NCBI GenBank assembly: GCA_021779665.1 | Contig: JAJYAG010000032.1 | Span: 1 to 46,276, forward strand | DNA length: 46,276 nt | Source: Bacteroidota bacterium | Lineage (GTDB): Bacteria > Bacteroidota > Bacteroidia > Bacteroidales > JAAUTT01 | Direction: 5' to 3' | In this document: positions 19,035-28,081 of the stretch, piece after piece | Layout of the letters: every line of letters starts with the position of its first letter | Position numbering within the stretch: the first letter of the stretch is position 1 | Made by a program: the position numbers and the translations under genes | The notes under the pieces: generated by a model | Databases searched by the model: none | Told to the model about the DNA's origin: nothing | The model's input: the letters and a program-made list of their open reading frames with translations, nothing else

Positions 19035-19949
19035 TTAAACTTTAATACGGTTTATTTTAAGTTTATCAAGCTGAGTTGTTCCAACGCCAAGTTTTTCGGC
19101 GTTAGGAATATGGCCAATATTAGCCGGATCGAGACCAAATAATTTGGTAGCAGCTGCATCAATGGCTACAATATCTTTACCGATCAACTGGGCTTTCATT
19201 GTAACAACATCCTCAACCGATACTCCCCGAGGACCATTTTTCTTCATTACGCGATAAGCGTCGACGATATTCAAATCGGGTTTACGGAAGGTTGCAAAAT
19301 CGGCAATACACTGATGCAGATCGTTTTTGTGCCAGAAACCGCGATCCCATACAATACCCATAAGGTTTTTCATGGCAATGGAAAGAGTTGCTCCGCCATG
19401 ACTTTTTAACACAGGCACATTAATAAATACATCCGAATTCAGAATGAGCTCATGAACTTTAGCTTTTTTCAGGTTCTTGCCATTTGGTACCTGAACTTCC
19501 TGGTAGTAACTTTCACTTTTCCCGGAAACTATTTTTCCACCAGCATCTTTAACGGCTTTTTCAATACCGCTGTTGGTATAGCATTTTTGCCAGTTATCGC
19601 AAGTGTTATCGAAAACAAAAACTTCCTTAGCTCCGGCCTGTAAACAATGCTCAACAATTTTGCCCACTAACTTTGGGTTTGTATTAGCAGCCTTTTCTGG
19701 AGAAACATCCCAGCCAATATTCGGTTTAATAACCACGGTCTGGTTCTTCTTAACGTATGCCTTCATTCCTCCTAAAGAAGCTATTGCTTTTTCGAACATA
19801 ACTTCGGCCTCACCTCCTAAAGCAGCAACCATATCATAAGGAGCAGCATAATTACCGGCAAAAACATCATTAAACGAACCTAGTGTTAAACCGGCACCCG
19901 TTGCCACACCGGCAAACACGCTTCTTCTTAAGAAATCACGTCTTTCCAT
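19035..19949 (-). CDS. DUF362-domain protein with Tat signal
   Basis: 304-aa protein beginning with a clear twin-arginine signal (MERRDFLRRSVFAGVATGAG), so it is probably exported folded, with a cofactor. The rest is the DUF362 fold: KPNIGWDVSPEKAANTNP, VFDNTCDNWQKCYTNSG, FINVPVLKSHGGATLSIAMK, KNLMGIVWDRGFW. DUF362 proteins are often next to or fused with ferredoxins and their activity is not established. Here it is the first gene of a two-gene operon with the polyferredoxin, suggesting an extracytoplasmic redox reaction fed by that protein. Confidence 0.88.
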   Translation of the reverse strand: MERRDFLRRSVFAGVATGAGLTLGSFNDVFAGNYAAPYDMVAALGGEAEVMFEKAIASLGGMKAYVKKNQTVVIKPNIGWDVSPEKAANTNPKLVGKIVEHCLQAGAKEVFVFDNTCDNWQKCYTNSGIEKAVKDAGGKIVSGKSESYYQEVQVPNGKNLKKAKVHELILNSDVFINVPVLKSHGGATLSIAMKNLMGIVWDRGFWHKNDLHQCIADFATFRKPDLNIVDAYRVMKKNGPRGVSVEDVVTMKAQLIGKDIVAIDAAATKLFGLDPANIGHIPNAEKLGVGTTQLDKLKINRIKV

Positions 19950-20143
19950 TGTTAAGTTAATTAAATTATGATTTGCTCACAATTTACAGTTAATTTTAAT
20001 ACAATGTTTTGCAATTAAACTGTCAAAAGCTAATAAATATTCGTTCTAAATTAATACACTGTACTCTTTATTTATTTGATGATAAAATTTGTTTACTTCT
20101 CGAATTATTAGCATTTTTCGTTGTTTATCTTAAAACCCCTTTT

Positions 20144-21406
20144 ATGAAGATATTATTTTATGATTGTTTCTCGGGAATTAGCGGTGATATGAACCTTGGT
20201 GCCATGATAGATCTTGGTGTTGATGTTGATTTCCTGAAAAATGAACTTAAAAAACTACAGGTTGGCGGTTATGAGATAAAGGTTCAAAAAGCTATTAAGA
20301 AAGGCATTGAGGGTACTAAAGCGGAAGTATTACTTGATTCGGAGAAAAACAAAGAAACAGCGAAGGTTAAATTTAATCCCCAAAATTTTAAACTGGTTAC
20401 AGGAGGCCATAACCATCCGATCATTCAATCGGGCGACAATCACGATCGTACTTATACTGATATAAAACTACTTATCGAACAAAGTTCTTTAAACCAAAAC
20501 GTTAAAAGATTAAGTCTGGATATGTTTTACAGGGTTGCTTTTGCCGAAGGAAAAATCCATGGCAAACCTCTGTCGGAAGTCCATTTTCATGAAGTCGGAG
20601 CAATCGACTCTATTGTCGATATTGTTGGTGCCGCAATTTGTATCGATTACTTAAAACCCGATAAAATTATTTCAACGCCTCCCCAGCTTGGAGGTGGTTT
20701 TGTAAAATGTGCTCACGGAATGTTTCCGGTGCCTGCTCCCGCTACTGCCGAAATCCTGAAAGGAATACCGGTAAAAACAGGCGCCGTTAACTCCGAGACA
20801 ACAACGCCTACCGGAGCTGCCATATTGGCTTCCCTTTGCAGCAGTTTCGAAGAAAAAAGTGAGTTTATTCCTCAAAAAATAGCATACGGAATTGGTCATA
20901 AAGACTTCGAAATTCCTAATGTTTTAAGAGTAATGCTCGCTGATGTTTCAGAAAAAAGCACCTTGTGGGAAACTGAAAAGAGTAAATTGGTGGAATGTAA
21001 TATCGACGATATGTCGCCTGAATCTTTCGGGTATGTAATGCAGAAATTATTCGAAACCGGTGCTGATGATGTGTTTTTCGAACCCATCATCATGAAGAAA
21101 AACCGGCCGGCGCAAAAAATTTCGGTATTGGTGAAGGATAGTTTACTCGATAAGGTTCTTTCTGTTATTTTTACCGAAACATCTACTTTAGGAATACGGG
21201 TAATTGATTGCGAGAAAAAGATACTTCAGCGAAGATGGGAAAACATGGAAACCCAATGGGGCAATGTAAGAATCAAATACGGTATTTATAATGGCAAAGC
21301 TATCAAAGCAAAACCAGAGTTTGATGATTGTGTGAAAATTGCCAGTGAATATAAACTACCTGTTCAACAGGTTTTAGAAGAGATTAACAGGTTAATAAAA
21401 CTTTAA
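20144..21406 (+). CDS. larC: nickel-pincer cofactor (P2TMN) biosynthesis protein LarC
   Basis: CTP-dependent nickel insertase that completes the pyridinium-type nickel pincer nucleotide of lactate racemase and related LarA enzymes. The ATG at 20144 gives 420 aa starting MKILFYDCFSGISGDMNLGA, the invariant opening. The frame runs upstream to 20009, but that region has no family similarity. Core motifs: EVHFHEVGAIDSIVDIVGA, NSETTTPTGAAIL, and VECNIDDMSPESFGYVMQKL opening the second domain. It is one uninterrupted frame, so the frameshift arrangement known from Lactobacillus larC1/larC2 is absent. One base separates it from larB. Confidence 0.94.
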   Translation: MKILFYDCFSGISGDMNLGAMIDLGVDVDFLKNELKKLQVGGYEIKVQKAIKKGIEGTKAEVLLDSEKNKETAKVKFNPQNFKLVTGGHNHPIIQSGDNHDRTYTDIKLLIEQSSLNQNVKRLSLDMFYRVAFAEGKIHGKPLSEVHFHEVGAIDSIVDIVGAAICIDYLKPDKIISTPPQLGGGFVKCAHGMFPVPAPATAEILKGIPVKTGAVNSETTTPTGAAILASLCSSFEEKSEFIPQKIAYGIGHKDFEIPNVLRVMLADVSEKSTLWETEKSKLVECNIDDMSPESFGYVMQKLFETGADDVFFEPIIMKKNRPAQKISVLVKDSLLDKVLSVIFTETSTLGIRVIDCEKKILQRRWENMETQWGNVRIKYGIYNGKAIKAKPEFDDCVKIASEYKLPVQQVLEEINRLIKL

Positions 21407-21407
21407 A

Positions 21408-22154
21408 ATGACTCCGGAAAAAATAAGGAATATTCTGAATGAAATCAAAGAAGGTAAGATCACGGTTGATGATGCGATGACCTCAATGCGCGAATTACCA
21501 TTCGAAGATCTGGATTTTGCCAAAGTTGATCATCACAGGGAACTCAGAACAGGTTCACCCGAAGTAATTTTTTGTCAGGGGAAAACTGCCGATCAGGTTG
21601 TTCAGATTACCAGTGCTATGAAAGCAAAAGGGAATAATGTACTGGCCACGAGAGCAAACGAGGAAGTTCTTCGCAACCTTCAAGCCGAATTTCCCGAAGG
21701 CATAGTTCACAAGCTCGCCCGGATTTTTGTCCTGAAACAAAAAGAAATAATTCCTCCAACAACAAAAGTTGCAGTAGTCACAGCAGGAACAGCTGATATT
21801 CCCGTTGCCGAGGAAGCTGCTATTACTGCTGAAGTCTTTGGTAATAATGTAGACCGCATTTTTGACGTAGGAGTAGCAGGCATACACCGTTTATACCGAC
21901 AGTTACCCCGAATAAGGGAAGCAAAGGTAATTGTAGCTGTTGCAGGTATGGAAGGTGCTTTACCGAGTGTTCTTGGAGGGCTGGTTGATAAACCAGTGAT
22001 AGCCGTTCCTACAAGTGTGGGTTATGGAGCAAATTTCAGCGGTCTTTCGGCTTTGCTTACAATGCTTAACTCGTGCTCAAACGGAATTAGTGTAGTGAAT
22101 ATTGATAATGGCTTTGGTGCTGGTTATCTGGCTTCCATGATCAACAAACTTTAA
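21408..22154 (+). CDS. larB: pyridinium-3,5-biscarboxylate mononucleotide synthase LarB
   Basis: First enzyme of nickel-pincer cofactor synthesis: carboxylates and hydrolyses nicotinic acid adenine dinucleotide. 248 aa; a small N-terminal helical part (IRNILNEIKEGKITVDDAM) and a PurE-like carboxylase domain with VAVVTAGTADIPVAEEA, FDVGVAGIHRLY and VAGMEGALPSVLGGL, then PTSVGYGANFSGLSALL. It follows larC by one base and precedes wbqC by one base, so the three are one operon. The third maturase, larE, and a larA client are not in the window. Confidence 0.95.
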   Translation: MTPEKIRNILNEIKEGKITVDDAMTSMRELPFEDLDFAKVDHHRELRTGSPEVIFCQGKTADQVVQITSAMKAKGNNVLATRANEEVLRNLQAEFPEGIVHKLARIFVLKQKEIIPPTTKVAVVTAGTADIPVAEEAAITAEVFGNNVDRIFDVGVAGIHRLYRQLPRIREAKVIVAVAGMEGALPSVLGGLVDKPVIAVPTSVGYGANFSGLSALLTMLNSCSNGISVVNIDNGFGAGYLASMINKL

Positions 22155-22155
22155 C

Positions 22156-22848
22156 ATGAAGCCTGTCCTGCTTTCAACAGCCTATTTTCCTCCAATAATC
22201 TATTTTTCACACATTATTCAAAGTTCTGAAGTTATAATTGAAAAAGAAGAAAACTTTCAGAAACAAACCTATAGGAATCGTTGTGTGATATTGGGAGCTA
22301 ATGGAACTTTAAACTTAACTGTTCCAGTTCAGCACGATGAACCTAAAATTAAGATATCCAGGCTGAAAATTTCTTATCACAGCCATTGGCAACTTGTTCA
22401 TTTCAGGGCGATAGAATCGGCCTATCGTAACTCTCCTTTTTATGAGTATTATATTGATGAGTTCAGCCCCTTTTTTCAAAAGCAATTCAGCTCGTTGTTT
22501 GAATTTAACTCCGCAATATTAAACGTTTGCCTTTGTTTGCTCAATTATAAAGGAAAAGTAACCTTTACAGACGAATTTTTAAAAGAAGATAAGGATGTCG
22601 AAAATGATTTCAGGTTTTCATTATCTCCCAAAATAGCTGCAGATAATTATGCATTTCCTGAATACCACCAGGTTTTTATTGAGAAGTTCGGTTTTATTCC
22701 AAACCTGTCGATTCTCGACTTGATTTTTAATCTTGGACCAGAATCGGGAGATTACCTTAAAAGCATAAAAAAAATGGACAGATTTGACTCTGTCCATTTA
22801 ATAAACCCAAAAACCCTAATTATAAAAAACCAAGAAACTAAACTTTAA
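22156..22848 (+). CDS. WbqC family protein
   Basis: 230-aa protein of the WbqC family, seen in O-antigen/glycan loci and broadly in Bacteroidota. Recognised by LLSTAYFPPIIYFSHII, KQTYRNRCVILGANG, LTVPVQ, and HWQLVHFRAIESAYRNSPFYEYY. Enzymatic role unsettled. In several Bacteroidota it is found beside dapB-lepB (recalled, not verified here); here it is tied by a one-base gap to larB instead, about 5 kb away, suggesting local rearrangement. Its stop overlaps the convergent FadL-like gene by 4 bp. Confidence 0.88.
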   Translation: MKPVLLSTAYFPPIIYFSHIIQSSEVIIEKEENFQKQTYRNRCVILGANGTLNLTVPVQHDEPKIKISRLKISYHSHWQLVHFRAIESAYRNSPFYEYYIDEFSPFFQKQFSSLFEFNSAILNVCLCLLNYKGKVTFTDEFLKEDKDVENDFRFSLSPKIAADNYAFPEYHQVFIEKFGFIPNLSILDLIFNLGPESGDYLKSIKKMDRFDSVHLINPKTLIIKNQETKL

Positions 22849-24284
22849 AATCTGAAACCTAAGGTCGCCATGATCTTAGATTGATTTATATCTAATTGAG
22901 CATTTTCACTTAAAAATAATTTATGCTCTTCGTTGCTTTTGTTAGTCACGTAAGCTAAATCAAAAAATGCTTTTTTACCTCTTATTCCTATACCGGCACT
23001 GTACGACTGATATTTATAATCGCTGTTTAAACGATTGGCATCTTTAACATACGGACTGCCATACAAACCATATCCTACTCTTGCAGCAAAAGGCCCTAAT
23101 CTTCCTTCCAAACCGGCTTTTATATTCGATGTTCTTTTATAAACATCCGACATTCCTACGTTAACATCGCCAAAATCGTCTTCATCAGAACGGAAACGAG
23201 CTTTGGTGTAATCTACCATCTCGTAATCGAGAGAGAAAAGACCAAATTTGTCGAAAACAAATGCTATGCTTCCAATAGCTTTCATAGGAGTCTGAAATTT
23301 ATAGTCGCTCGTTACAAGATCAGAACGGTCGCTCATTTCAGCAGGAGTACCCTTATCAAAAGAGGTTTCCATGCTTGTATAAAACTCAGAAGTCATATTA
23401 TAAAAAGTACGTGTATGAACTGCTAATCCTAAGCGAAGAAAATCAACAGGTTTAAGAATTGCTCCAATTTTGAAATTAACACCTGTACCATAAGAGTTGA
23501 AATGTTCGTTGAAAGAAAAAGACCTGAGGTACTCATAACTTCCTTTATCGTCAAATTCGGAATGTTCTTTAATTTCCTCGTAATCTATTCTTTGCACACC
23601 AACAGTGGCTCCAATATAAAGTAAATGGCTGAAGTTTGCACCAAACGAAAAATCGTATTCACCAATACCACCTTTTGTACTTACATTTTTCTTTAAGGTC
23701 TGACCATAATTTGTACCTGTAAAATCTGATGAATACGTCTTGGTTGTTTCATTATACAATAATACATCGGTATTCCAGGCCAGATCTTCATAAAACTCAC
23801 TTCCGCGGTTATTGTTCGAATTCAAAACAAATTCATCCATCAGCGAACCGGTTGCATTATCGGTCCTGATTGAAAAATTACGATTGAAATCGGCCAGCCG
23901 GTTATAACCAACTCCAAAGCTTGCACTTACCCAACCTGTGGTTTTATTAGTATTATAGGTATAAACATAAGCGAGATTTGAAAGGTTAAATTTATTTTTA
24001 AAATCCTCGTATTTATAACCCCTGTACTTTGAAGTTACCAAATCGGTATTAACTCCTGCTGTAATGGTGAACTCTGAAGAACGATAAACACCAATACCTG
24101 CCGGATTTATACTTAAGCTGGAGGGATCTCCGCCAAGTGCACCAAATGCTCCTGATAAACCTAAGCTGCGAGCTGTTCCACCACTGTAATTCTGTGAAAA
24201 CCTTAAAGCATCAGCTTCATTCTGAGCAAATAATGAGGTAGAAAAAACAGATAATAATAGTATGATTATGAAATTTGTTCTCAT
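22845..24284 (-). CDS. OmpP1/FadL family outer-membrane transport protein
   Basis: 479-aa barrel with a signal peptide (MRTNFIIILLLSVFSTSLFA). The mature start NEADALRFSQNYSGGTARSLGLSGAFGALGGDPSSLSINPAGIG is the diagnostic FadL/TodX hatch region (aromatic cluster, GGD, NPAG). It continues as amphipathic strands and ends KIMATLGFRF with a C-terminal Phe. FadL-type barrels admit hydrophobic compounds such as long-chain fatty acids; substrate unknown here. It lies 60 bp downstream of the Tyr/Ser-rich lipoprotein gene with a hairpin between. Confidence 0.9.
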   Translation of the reverse strand: MRTNFIIILLLSVFSTSLFAQNEADALRFSQNYSGGTARSLGLSGAFGALGGDPSSLSINPAGIGVYRSSEFTITAGVNTDLVTSKYRGYKYEDFKNKFNLSNLAYVYTYNTNKTTGWVSASFGVGYNRLADFNRNFSIRTDNATGSLMDEFVLNSNNNRGSEFYEDLAWNTDVLLYNETTKTYSSDFTGTNYGQTLKKNVSTKGGIGEYDFSFGANFSHLLYIGATVGVQRIDYEEIKEHSEFDDKGSYEYLRSFSFNEHFNSYGTGVNFKIGAILKPVDFLRLGLAVHTRTFYNMTSEFYTSMETSFDKGTPAEMSDRSDLVTSDYKFQTPMKAIGSIAFVFDKFGLFSLDYEMVDYTKARFRSDEDDFGDVNVGMSDVYKRTSNIKAGLEGRLGPFAARVGYGLYGSPYVKDANRLNSDYKYQSYSAGIGIRGKKAFFDLAYVTNKSNEEHKLFLSENAQLDINQSKIMATLGFRF

Positions 24285-24325
24285 AAATGTTAGAATTAGA
24301 ATGGACCTAGAATATATTTTGGAGA

Positions 24326-24351
24326 AAGATAAGGCTCTTAAGCCTTATCTT
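24326..24351 (-). promoter_or_regulatory. hairpin overlapping the stop codon of the Tyr/Ser-rich lipoprotein gene
   Basis: AAGATAAGGCT / AGCCTTATCTT with a 4-nt loop; the lipoprotein TAA (24345-24347, minus) lies in one arm. There is no U tract, so it may stabilise or partly attenuate the message before the FadL-like gene rather than end it. Confidence 0.55.
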
Positions 24352-25730
24352 CTTCCTGATGAAGAATGTGATCCTCCCGAACTTGAACTTCCACCACCAG
24401 AACTTGAATGTGATGAAGGTGCATAGCTTCCGCCAGAGCTTGAGCCTGAAGAATATGAAGATGAACTACGGCTGCTGCTTGGGGAATAAGAACTTCCTGA
24501 AGAAGATTCTGAACGTCTGCTGCTGCTATAATCGCTCGATGAGCTACTACCCGAATATGATGGTCTTGAGTAAGAAGACTGTGAGCTCGATCTTGAAGGA
24601 GCGCTGGAAGAGCTGCTGCTTCTTCTTTCGGATGAATAACTGCTGCCCGAAGAACTTCCTTCGTTATAAGAAGGGGTGTTGGAGGTTCTTGGTTTGCTAT
24701 AGCTTGGAGTATAAGCTCTTCTTGATTCTCCTGAAGAAGAAGAAGAATTATATTGCCTGCTGCTTGAGTAAGATTCCCCATTTGTTGAGCCTCCGCTCCT
24801 TCTGTTTGTAGCAGAGCTTGAAGAATTATAAGGCCTTGTATACTCAGTTCTTGCAGCAGAATTATTATAGTTTTCGCCCGAACGACGGTTTGTTACAGAT
24901 GATGTTCCGGAATTATTGGATGAAGGTAAATAGCTACCCGACTTTCTGGAACTTGGAGTATAATTGTTTCCTGAATTTACTGTTCTGTAACCAGTAGAGC
25001 TTGACCTGTTTGGGATTCTTCCTGTTGAGTAAGAACCTCTGTCGTTCGAAATTGCATAATAATCGCGGTAAAAACGGCTGCTTCCATGTCCATAACCGGC
25101 CCCACCATAATAACCGCCGTATCCATAATAAGGATAATAATAATCGTAATACGATGGATAATACCCGAAACGATATGGACTATACCATGAATAATAGGAA
25201 GGATAATATCCATAATCATACCAACCGCACGACCAGCAATTCCCTATCGAGAAGCCAAAGCTCCAGGAAAACGGTGAGTAATAATACATATTGGTATAAA
25301 ATGGATCATAGTATCCAAACCCAAAATATGGCCTGTGAAAACGACGGATACGGGATGAATAATAAAAATCATCGTAGTAATCATCCATATAATAGTAATT
25401 GTTTACAATAGGCCGATCATCATCGTAATAATTTTCGCCCGATTCAACAATTGGTCTGTCATTATTTGCAAGTTCCTGATTATTATTTTCAGAAGCAAGT
25501 GTATCAGCAGTGCCATTTTCAAGGCTTAAACGATATCTTTCATAATCAGTTAATCCATCGTTTGTTGCAGCTTTCGATGGAGTTGCTTTAGCAGTCGTTG
25601 TTTGTGGAACAACAGGTTCATCTCCCGGTTTGTAATAAACATCATCGTATCCTCCGGAGGCAAAGTAACTGGAAGAACAAGCGCTCATTAGTAGTGCCGT
25701 AATCGAAATTATTGTTAGTTTTGTTTTCAT
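24345..25730 (-). CDS. low-complexity Tyr-rich/Ser-rich lipoprotein, unknown
   Basis: 461-aa predicted lipoprotein: signal MKTKLTIISITALLMSAC with Cys18 as lipidation site. Three compositional zones follow: a mixed spacer (19-95); a Tyr/Pro/Gly/Phe-rich zone (about 96-215, with runs such as YYDYYYPYYGYGGYYGG and a GNCWSCGW motif); and a Ser/Arg/Tyr/Gly-rich tail to the end (SSSSSSAPSRSSSQSSYSR). Such sequences are intrinsically disordered and might be surface-exposed, glycosylated or phase-separating; none is shown. It has an unusually strong Shine-Dalgarno site. Several long frames on other strands here are artefacts of the biased codons. Confidence 0.8.
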   Translation of the reverse strand: MKTKLTIISITALLMSACSSSYFASGGYDDVYYKPGDEPVVPQTTTAKATPSKAATNDGLTDYERYRLSLENGTADTLASENNNQELANNDRPIVESGENYYDDDRPIVNNYYYMDDYYDDFYYSSRIRRFHRPYFGFGYYDPFYTNMYYYSPFSWSFGFSIGNCWSCGWYDYGYYPSYYSWYSPYRFGYYPSYYDYYYPYYGYGGYYGGAGYGHGSSRFYRDYYAISNDRGSYSTGRIPNRSSSTGYRTVNSGNNYTPSSRKSGSYLPSSNNSGTSSVTNRRSGENYNNSAARTEYTRPYNSSSSATNRRSGGSTNGESYSSSRQYNSSSSSGESRRAYTPSYSKPRTSNTPSYNEGSSSGSSYSSERRSSSSSSAPSRSSSQSSYSRPSYSGSSSSSDYSSSRRSESSSGSSYSPSSSRSSSSYSSGSSSGGSYAPSSHSSSGGGSSSSGGSHSSSGRR

Positions 25731-25736
25731 AACACA

Positions 25737-25744
25737 TCCTCCTT
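25737..25744 (-). promoter_or_regulatory. strong Shine-Dalgarno AAGGAGGA
   Basis: On the minus strand AAGGAGGA lies 6 nt before the lipoprotein ATG at 25730. Near-perfect anti-16S complementarity stands out because most genes in this window lack any such site, so this protein may be made in large amounts. Confidence 0.75.
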
Positions 25745-25831
25745 AGGGTGTTTTAAAATTAAAACAAGTTTTTATTTATTTGCAATTTTAAATTACACTG
25801 TAATTATACAAATACTATACCAAAAAGCAAA

Positions 25832-27307
25832 ATGGCAAAAGAGATCACGAGTAGAGAAGAGAATTATTCCCAATGGTATAACGACCTGGTTGTTAAAGCC
25901 GATCTGGCTGATAATTCAGCTGTTAGAGGTTGTATGGTCATCAAACCTTACGGATTTGCTATCTGGGAGAAGATAAAAGATCAACTTGATAAGATGTTTA
26001 AGGACACAGGACATGTGAACGCTTATTTTCCGCTATTCATCCCAAAATCGTTTTTTAGCAAGGAAGCTAGTCATGTTGAAGGCTTTGCCAAAGAATGTGC
26101 CGTTGTAACTCATTACCGATTAAAAAACGATCCCAATGGAAAAGGAATCGTTGTTGATGAAGACGCAAAACTTGAGGAAGAGCTGATAGTACGTCCTACC
26201 TCAGAAACTATTATATGGAATACTTATCGCAACTGGATACAAAGCTATCGTGATCTGCCTATATTAATCAATCAATGGGCAAACGTTGTGCGTTGGGAAA
26301 TGAGAACCCGGTTATTCCTTCGTACAGCAGAATTTCTGTGGCAGGAAGGTCATACCGCCCATGCTACGCAGGAAGAAGCGCTTGAGGAAACTATGAAGAT
26401 GGTGAACGTTTACGCCGATTTTGCTGAACAGTATATGGCAGTTCCTGTGCTCAGAGGTTCAAAAAGCGCTAATGAACGATTTGCAGGTGCTATCGAAACA
26501 TATTGTATTGAAGCGCTGATGCAGGATGGAAAAGCTCTTCAGTCGGGAACATCTCACTTTTTGGGTCAGAACTTTGCAAAGGCATTTGACGTGAAGTTTA
26601 CTTCGAAAGAAGGCGTTCAGGAATATGTATGGGCTACTTCGTGGGGTGTTTCAACCCGTTTGATGGGAGCTTTAATTATGGCACACTCGGACGACAATGG
26701 TTTGGTACTTCCTCCAAAGCTTGCTCCTATTCAGGTTGTAATAGTTCCTATTTATAATAAAGCAGAGCAGCTTCAGTTATTAACGGAACATATTCTGCCA
26801 ATTAAAAAGCAACTGGAAGCAAAAGGCATAACTGTTAAATTTGACGATAGGGATAATTATAAGCCTGGGTTTAAATTTGCCGAACACGAAATGAGAGGCG
26901 TTCCGGTGCGTATCGCCATTGGACCTCGCGACCTCGAGAATAAAACAGTGGAAATTGCCCGACGCGACACCCTGGAGAAAAAAGTTTATCCTGTTGATCA
27001 GATTACCGACGTTGTTGTAAATCTTCTTGACGAAATTCAGCAGAATATTTTTAATAAAGCACTGAAATTCAGAGAAGAACATACTTACAAAACCGATTCG
27101 TATGAAGAGTTTAAAGAAATTCTCGATACCAAAGGAGGGTTTATATTGGCTCATTGGGATGGAACTTCCGAAACTGAAGATTTAATAAAAGAAGAAACCA
27201 AAGCTACCATCAGGTGTATTCCTTTTGATGCCCCTGAGGAAGCCGGAAAATGTATACGAACCGGCAAACCATCCAATAAAAGAGTGGTTTTTGCCCGGGC
27301 TTATTAG
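25832..27307 (+). CDS. proS: prolyl-tRNA synthetase, short archaeal/eukaryal-type
   Basis: Charges tRNA-Pro; 491 aa. The N-terminal core begins [20 protein letters not shown] and carries [16 protein letters not shown], motif 2 ([20 protein letters not shown]) and [17 protein letters not shown]. The anticodon-binding domain starts near residue 290 ([14 protein letters not shown]), followed by the C-terminal zinc-binding-like extension of this class with terminal Tyr (VFARAY). The editing insertion of E. coli-type ProRS is absent, as is usual in this class. It is divergent from the lipoprotein gene and followed 18 bp later by a conserved unknown gene. Confidence 0.97.
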   Translation: MAKEITSREENYSQWYNDLVVKADLADNSAVRGCMVIKPYGFAIWEKIKDQLDKMFKDTGHVNAYFPLFIPKSFFSKEASHVEGFAKECAVVTHYRLKNDPNGKGIVVDEDAKLEEELIVRPTSETIIWNTYRNWIQSYRDLPILINQWANVVRWEMRTRLFLRTAEFLWQEGHTAHATQEEALEETMKMVNVYADFAEQYMAVPVLRGSKSANERFAGAIETYCIEALMQDGKALQSGTSHFLGQNFAKAFDVKFTSKEGVQEYVWATSWGVSTRLMGALIMAHSDDNGLVLPPKLAPIQVVIVPIYNKAEQLQLLTEHILPIKKQLEAKGITVKFDDRDNYKPGFKFAEHEMRGVPVRIAIGPRDLENKTVEIARRDTLEKKVYPVDQITDVVVNLLDEIQQNIFNKALKFREEHTYKTDSYEEFKEILDTKGGFILAHWDGTSETEDLIKEETKATIRCIPFDAPEEAGKCIRTGKPSNKRVVFARAY

Positions 27308-27325
27308 AAATCTAAATTATCAGGA

Positions 27326-28012
27326 ATGAACAATATTGATAAAAAGGAATCGATCCTCAAAACCGTCAAAGAAAAGTCGATTATTAAACAGCAGGTATTT
27401 GACAATACGCTGAATTCTTTTAACCTGCTCAAAAAAGTGCTGAAGTATATTGAGATCAATAACAATTCAAATCTTGAGGAGGTTGACGAGCGGGTACACT
27501 TCCAATTCAAGGATCAGGGAAAGTTTGATGCACAGCTTAAGGTTGCAGGCGACTTACTCATTTTCAGTATGCATACAAATGCATATGAATTCGACAGAAG
27601 TCATCTGATCTGGCAGAATTCGCTTGTAAAGGAAGATCCGTATTCGAGCTACTGTGGCATGATCAGCATTTACAACTTTTTGAGCGATTCGTTCAAATAC
27701 AACCGTATTGAAGATTTGGGTTATCTGATTGCACGTCTGTTTATAAACAAAGACGGTTACTACTTTGTAGAAGGTAAAAGGCAAATGAGCTACTGGCTGA
27801 ATAATTTCGGAACGTCAAAAATTGACAAAGAAATTTTGCGCGATATTACCAATTCTGCAATTCTGTACGCGCTTGAATTCGATTTGCTCGTTCCTCCTTA
27901 CGATAATGTTAAAATTATTAATGTTGAACAAATTAATAACAAAATAGAATCTTCAAGAATTCAAACCGGTAAACGACTTGGATTTACGTATAATTCGGAT
28001 GATATAAGTTAG
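27326..28012 (+). CDS. conserved protein of unknown function
   Basis: 228-aa cytoplasmic-looking protein with no signal peptide or membrane segment. The N-terminal third is helical and charged; a central block (FKDQGKFDAQLKVAGDLLIF, SMHTNAYEFDRSHLIWQN) and a later one (YLIARLFINKDGYYFVEGKR) look like a compact alpha/beta domain. I do not recognise a characterised family. It follows proS by 18 bp on the same strand and is probably co-transcribed with it. Confidence 0.75.
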   Translation: MNNIDKKESILKTVKEKSIIKQQVFDNTLNSFNLLKKVLKYIEINNNSNLEEVDERVHFQFKDQGKFDAQLKVAGDLLIFSMHTNAYEFDRSHLIWQNSLVKEDPYSSYCGMISIYNFLSDSFKYNRIEDLGYLIARLFINKDGYYFVEGKRQMSYWLNNFGTSKIDKEILRDITNSAILYALEFDLLVPPYDNVKIINVEQINNKIESSRIQTGKRLGFTYNSDDIS

Positions 28013-28081
28013 TTTTAGAAAATATTTGAAAGTTTTTGCATAATTTATGCTTAGGAAAATTTGTAAAAACTAAAACCTATT

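Noticed and set aside
20009-20143. Upstream extension of larC by 45 codons
   Set aside because: LarC proteins begin at the MKILFYDCFSGISGDM region; the extension has no family similarity and is ordinary AT-rich intergenic sequence.
20144-21406. Programmed frameshift in larC as in Lactobacillus
   Set aside because: The frame is continuous through both domains.
24338-24811. Long frames on both strands (147 and 150 codons) within the Ser-rich lipoprotein gene
   Set aside because: They are products of the repetitive Ser/Arg codons; the frame with a signal peptide, lipobox and strong Shine-Dalgarno site is the real one.
25001-25411. 136-codon plus-strand frame rich in Asn/His/Arg
   Set aside because: It is the antisense of the Tyr-rich zone (Tyr codons read as Asn/His-rich text) and lacks any domain or promoter.
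25832-27307. Horizontal transfer of an archaeal-type ProRS
   Set aside because: This ProRS class is normal for Bacteroidota, so it is not evidence of recent transfer here.
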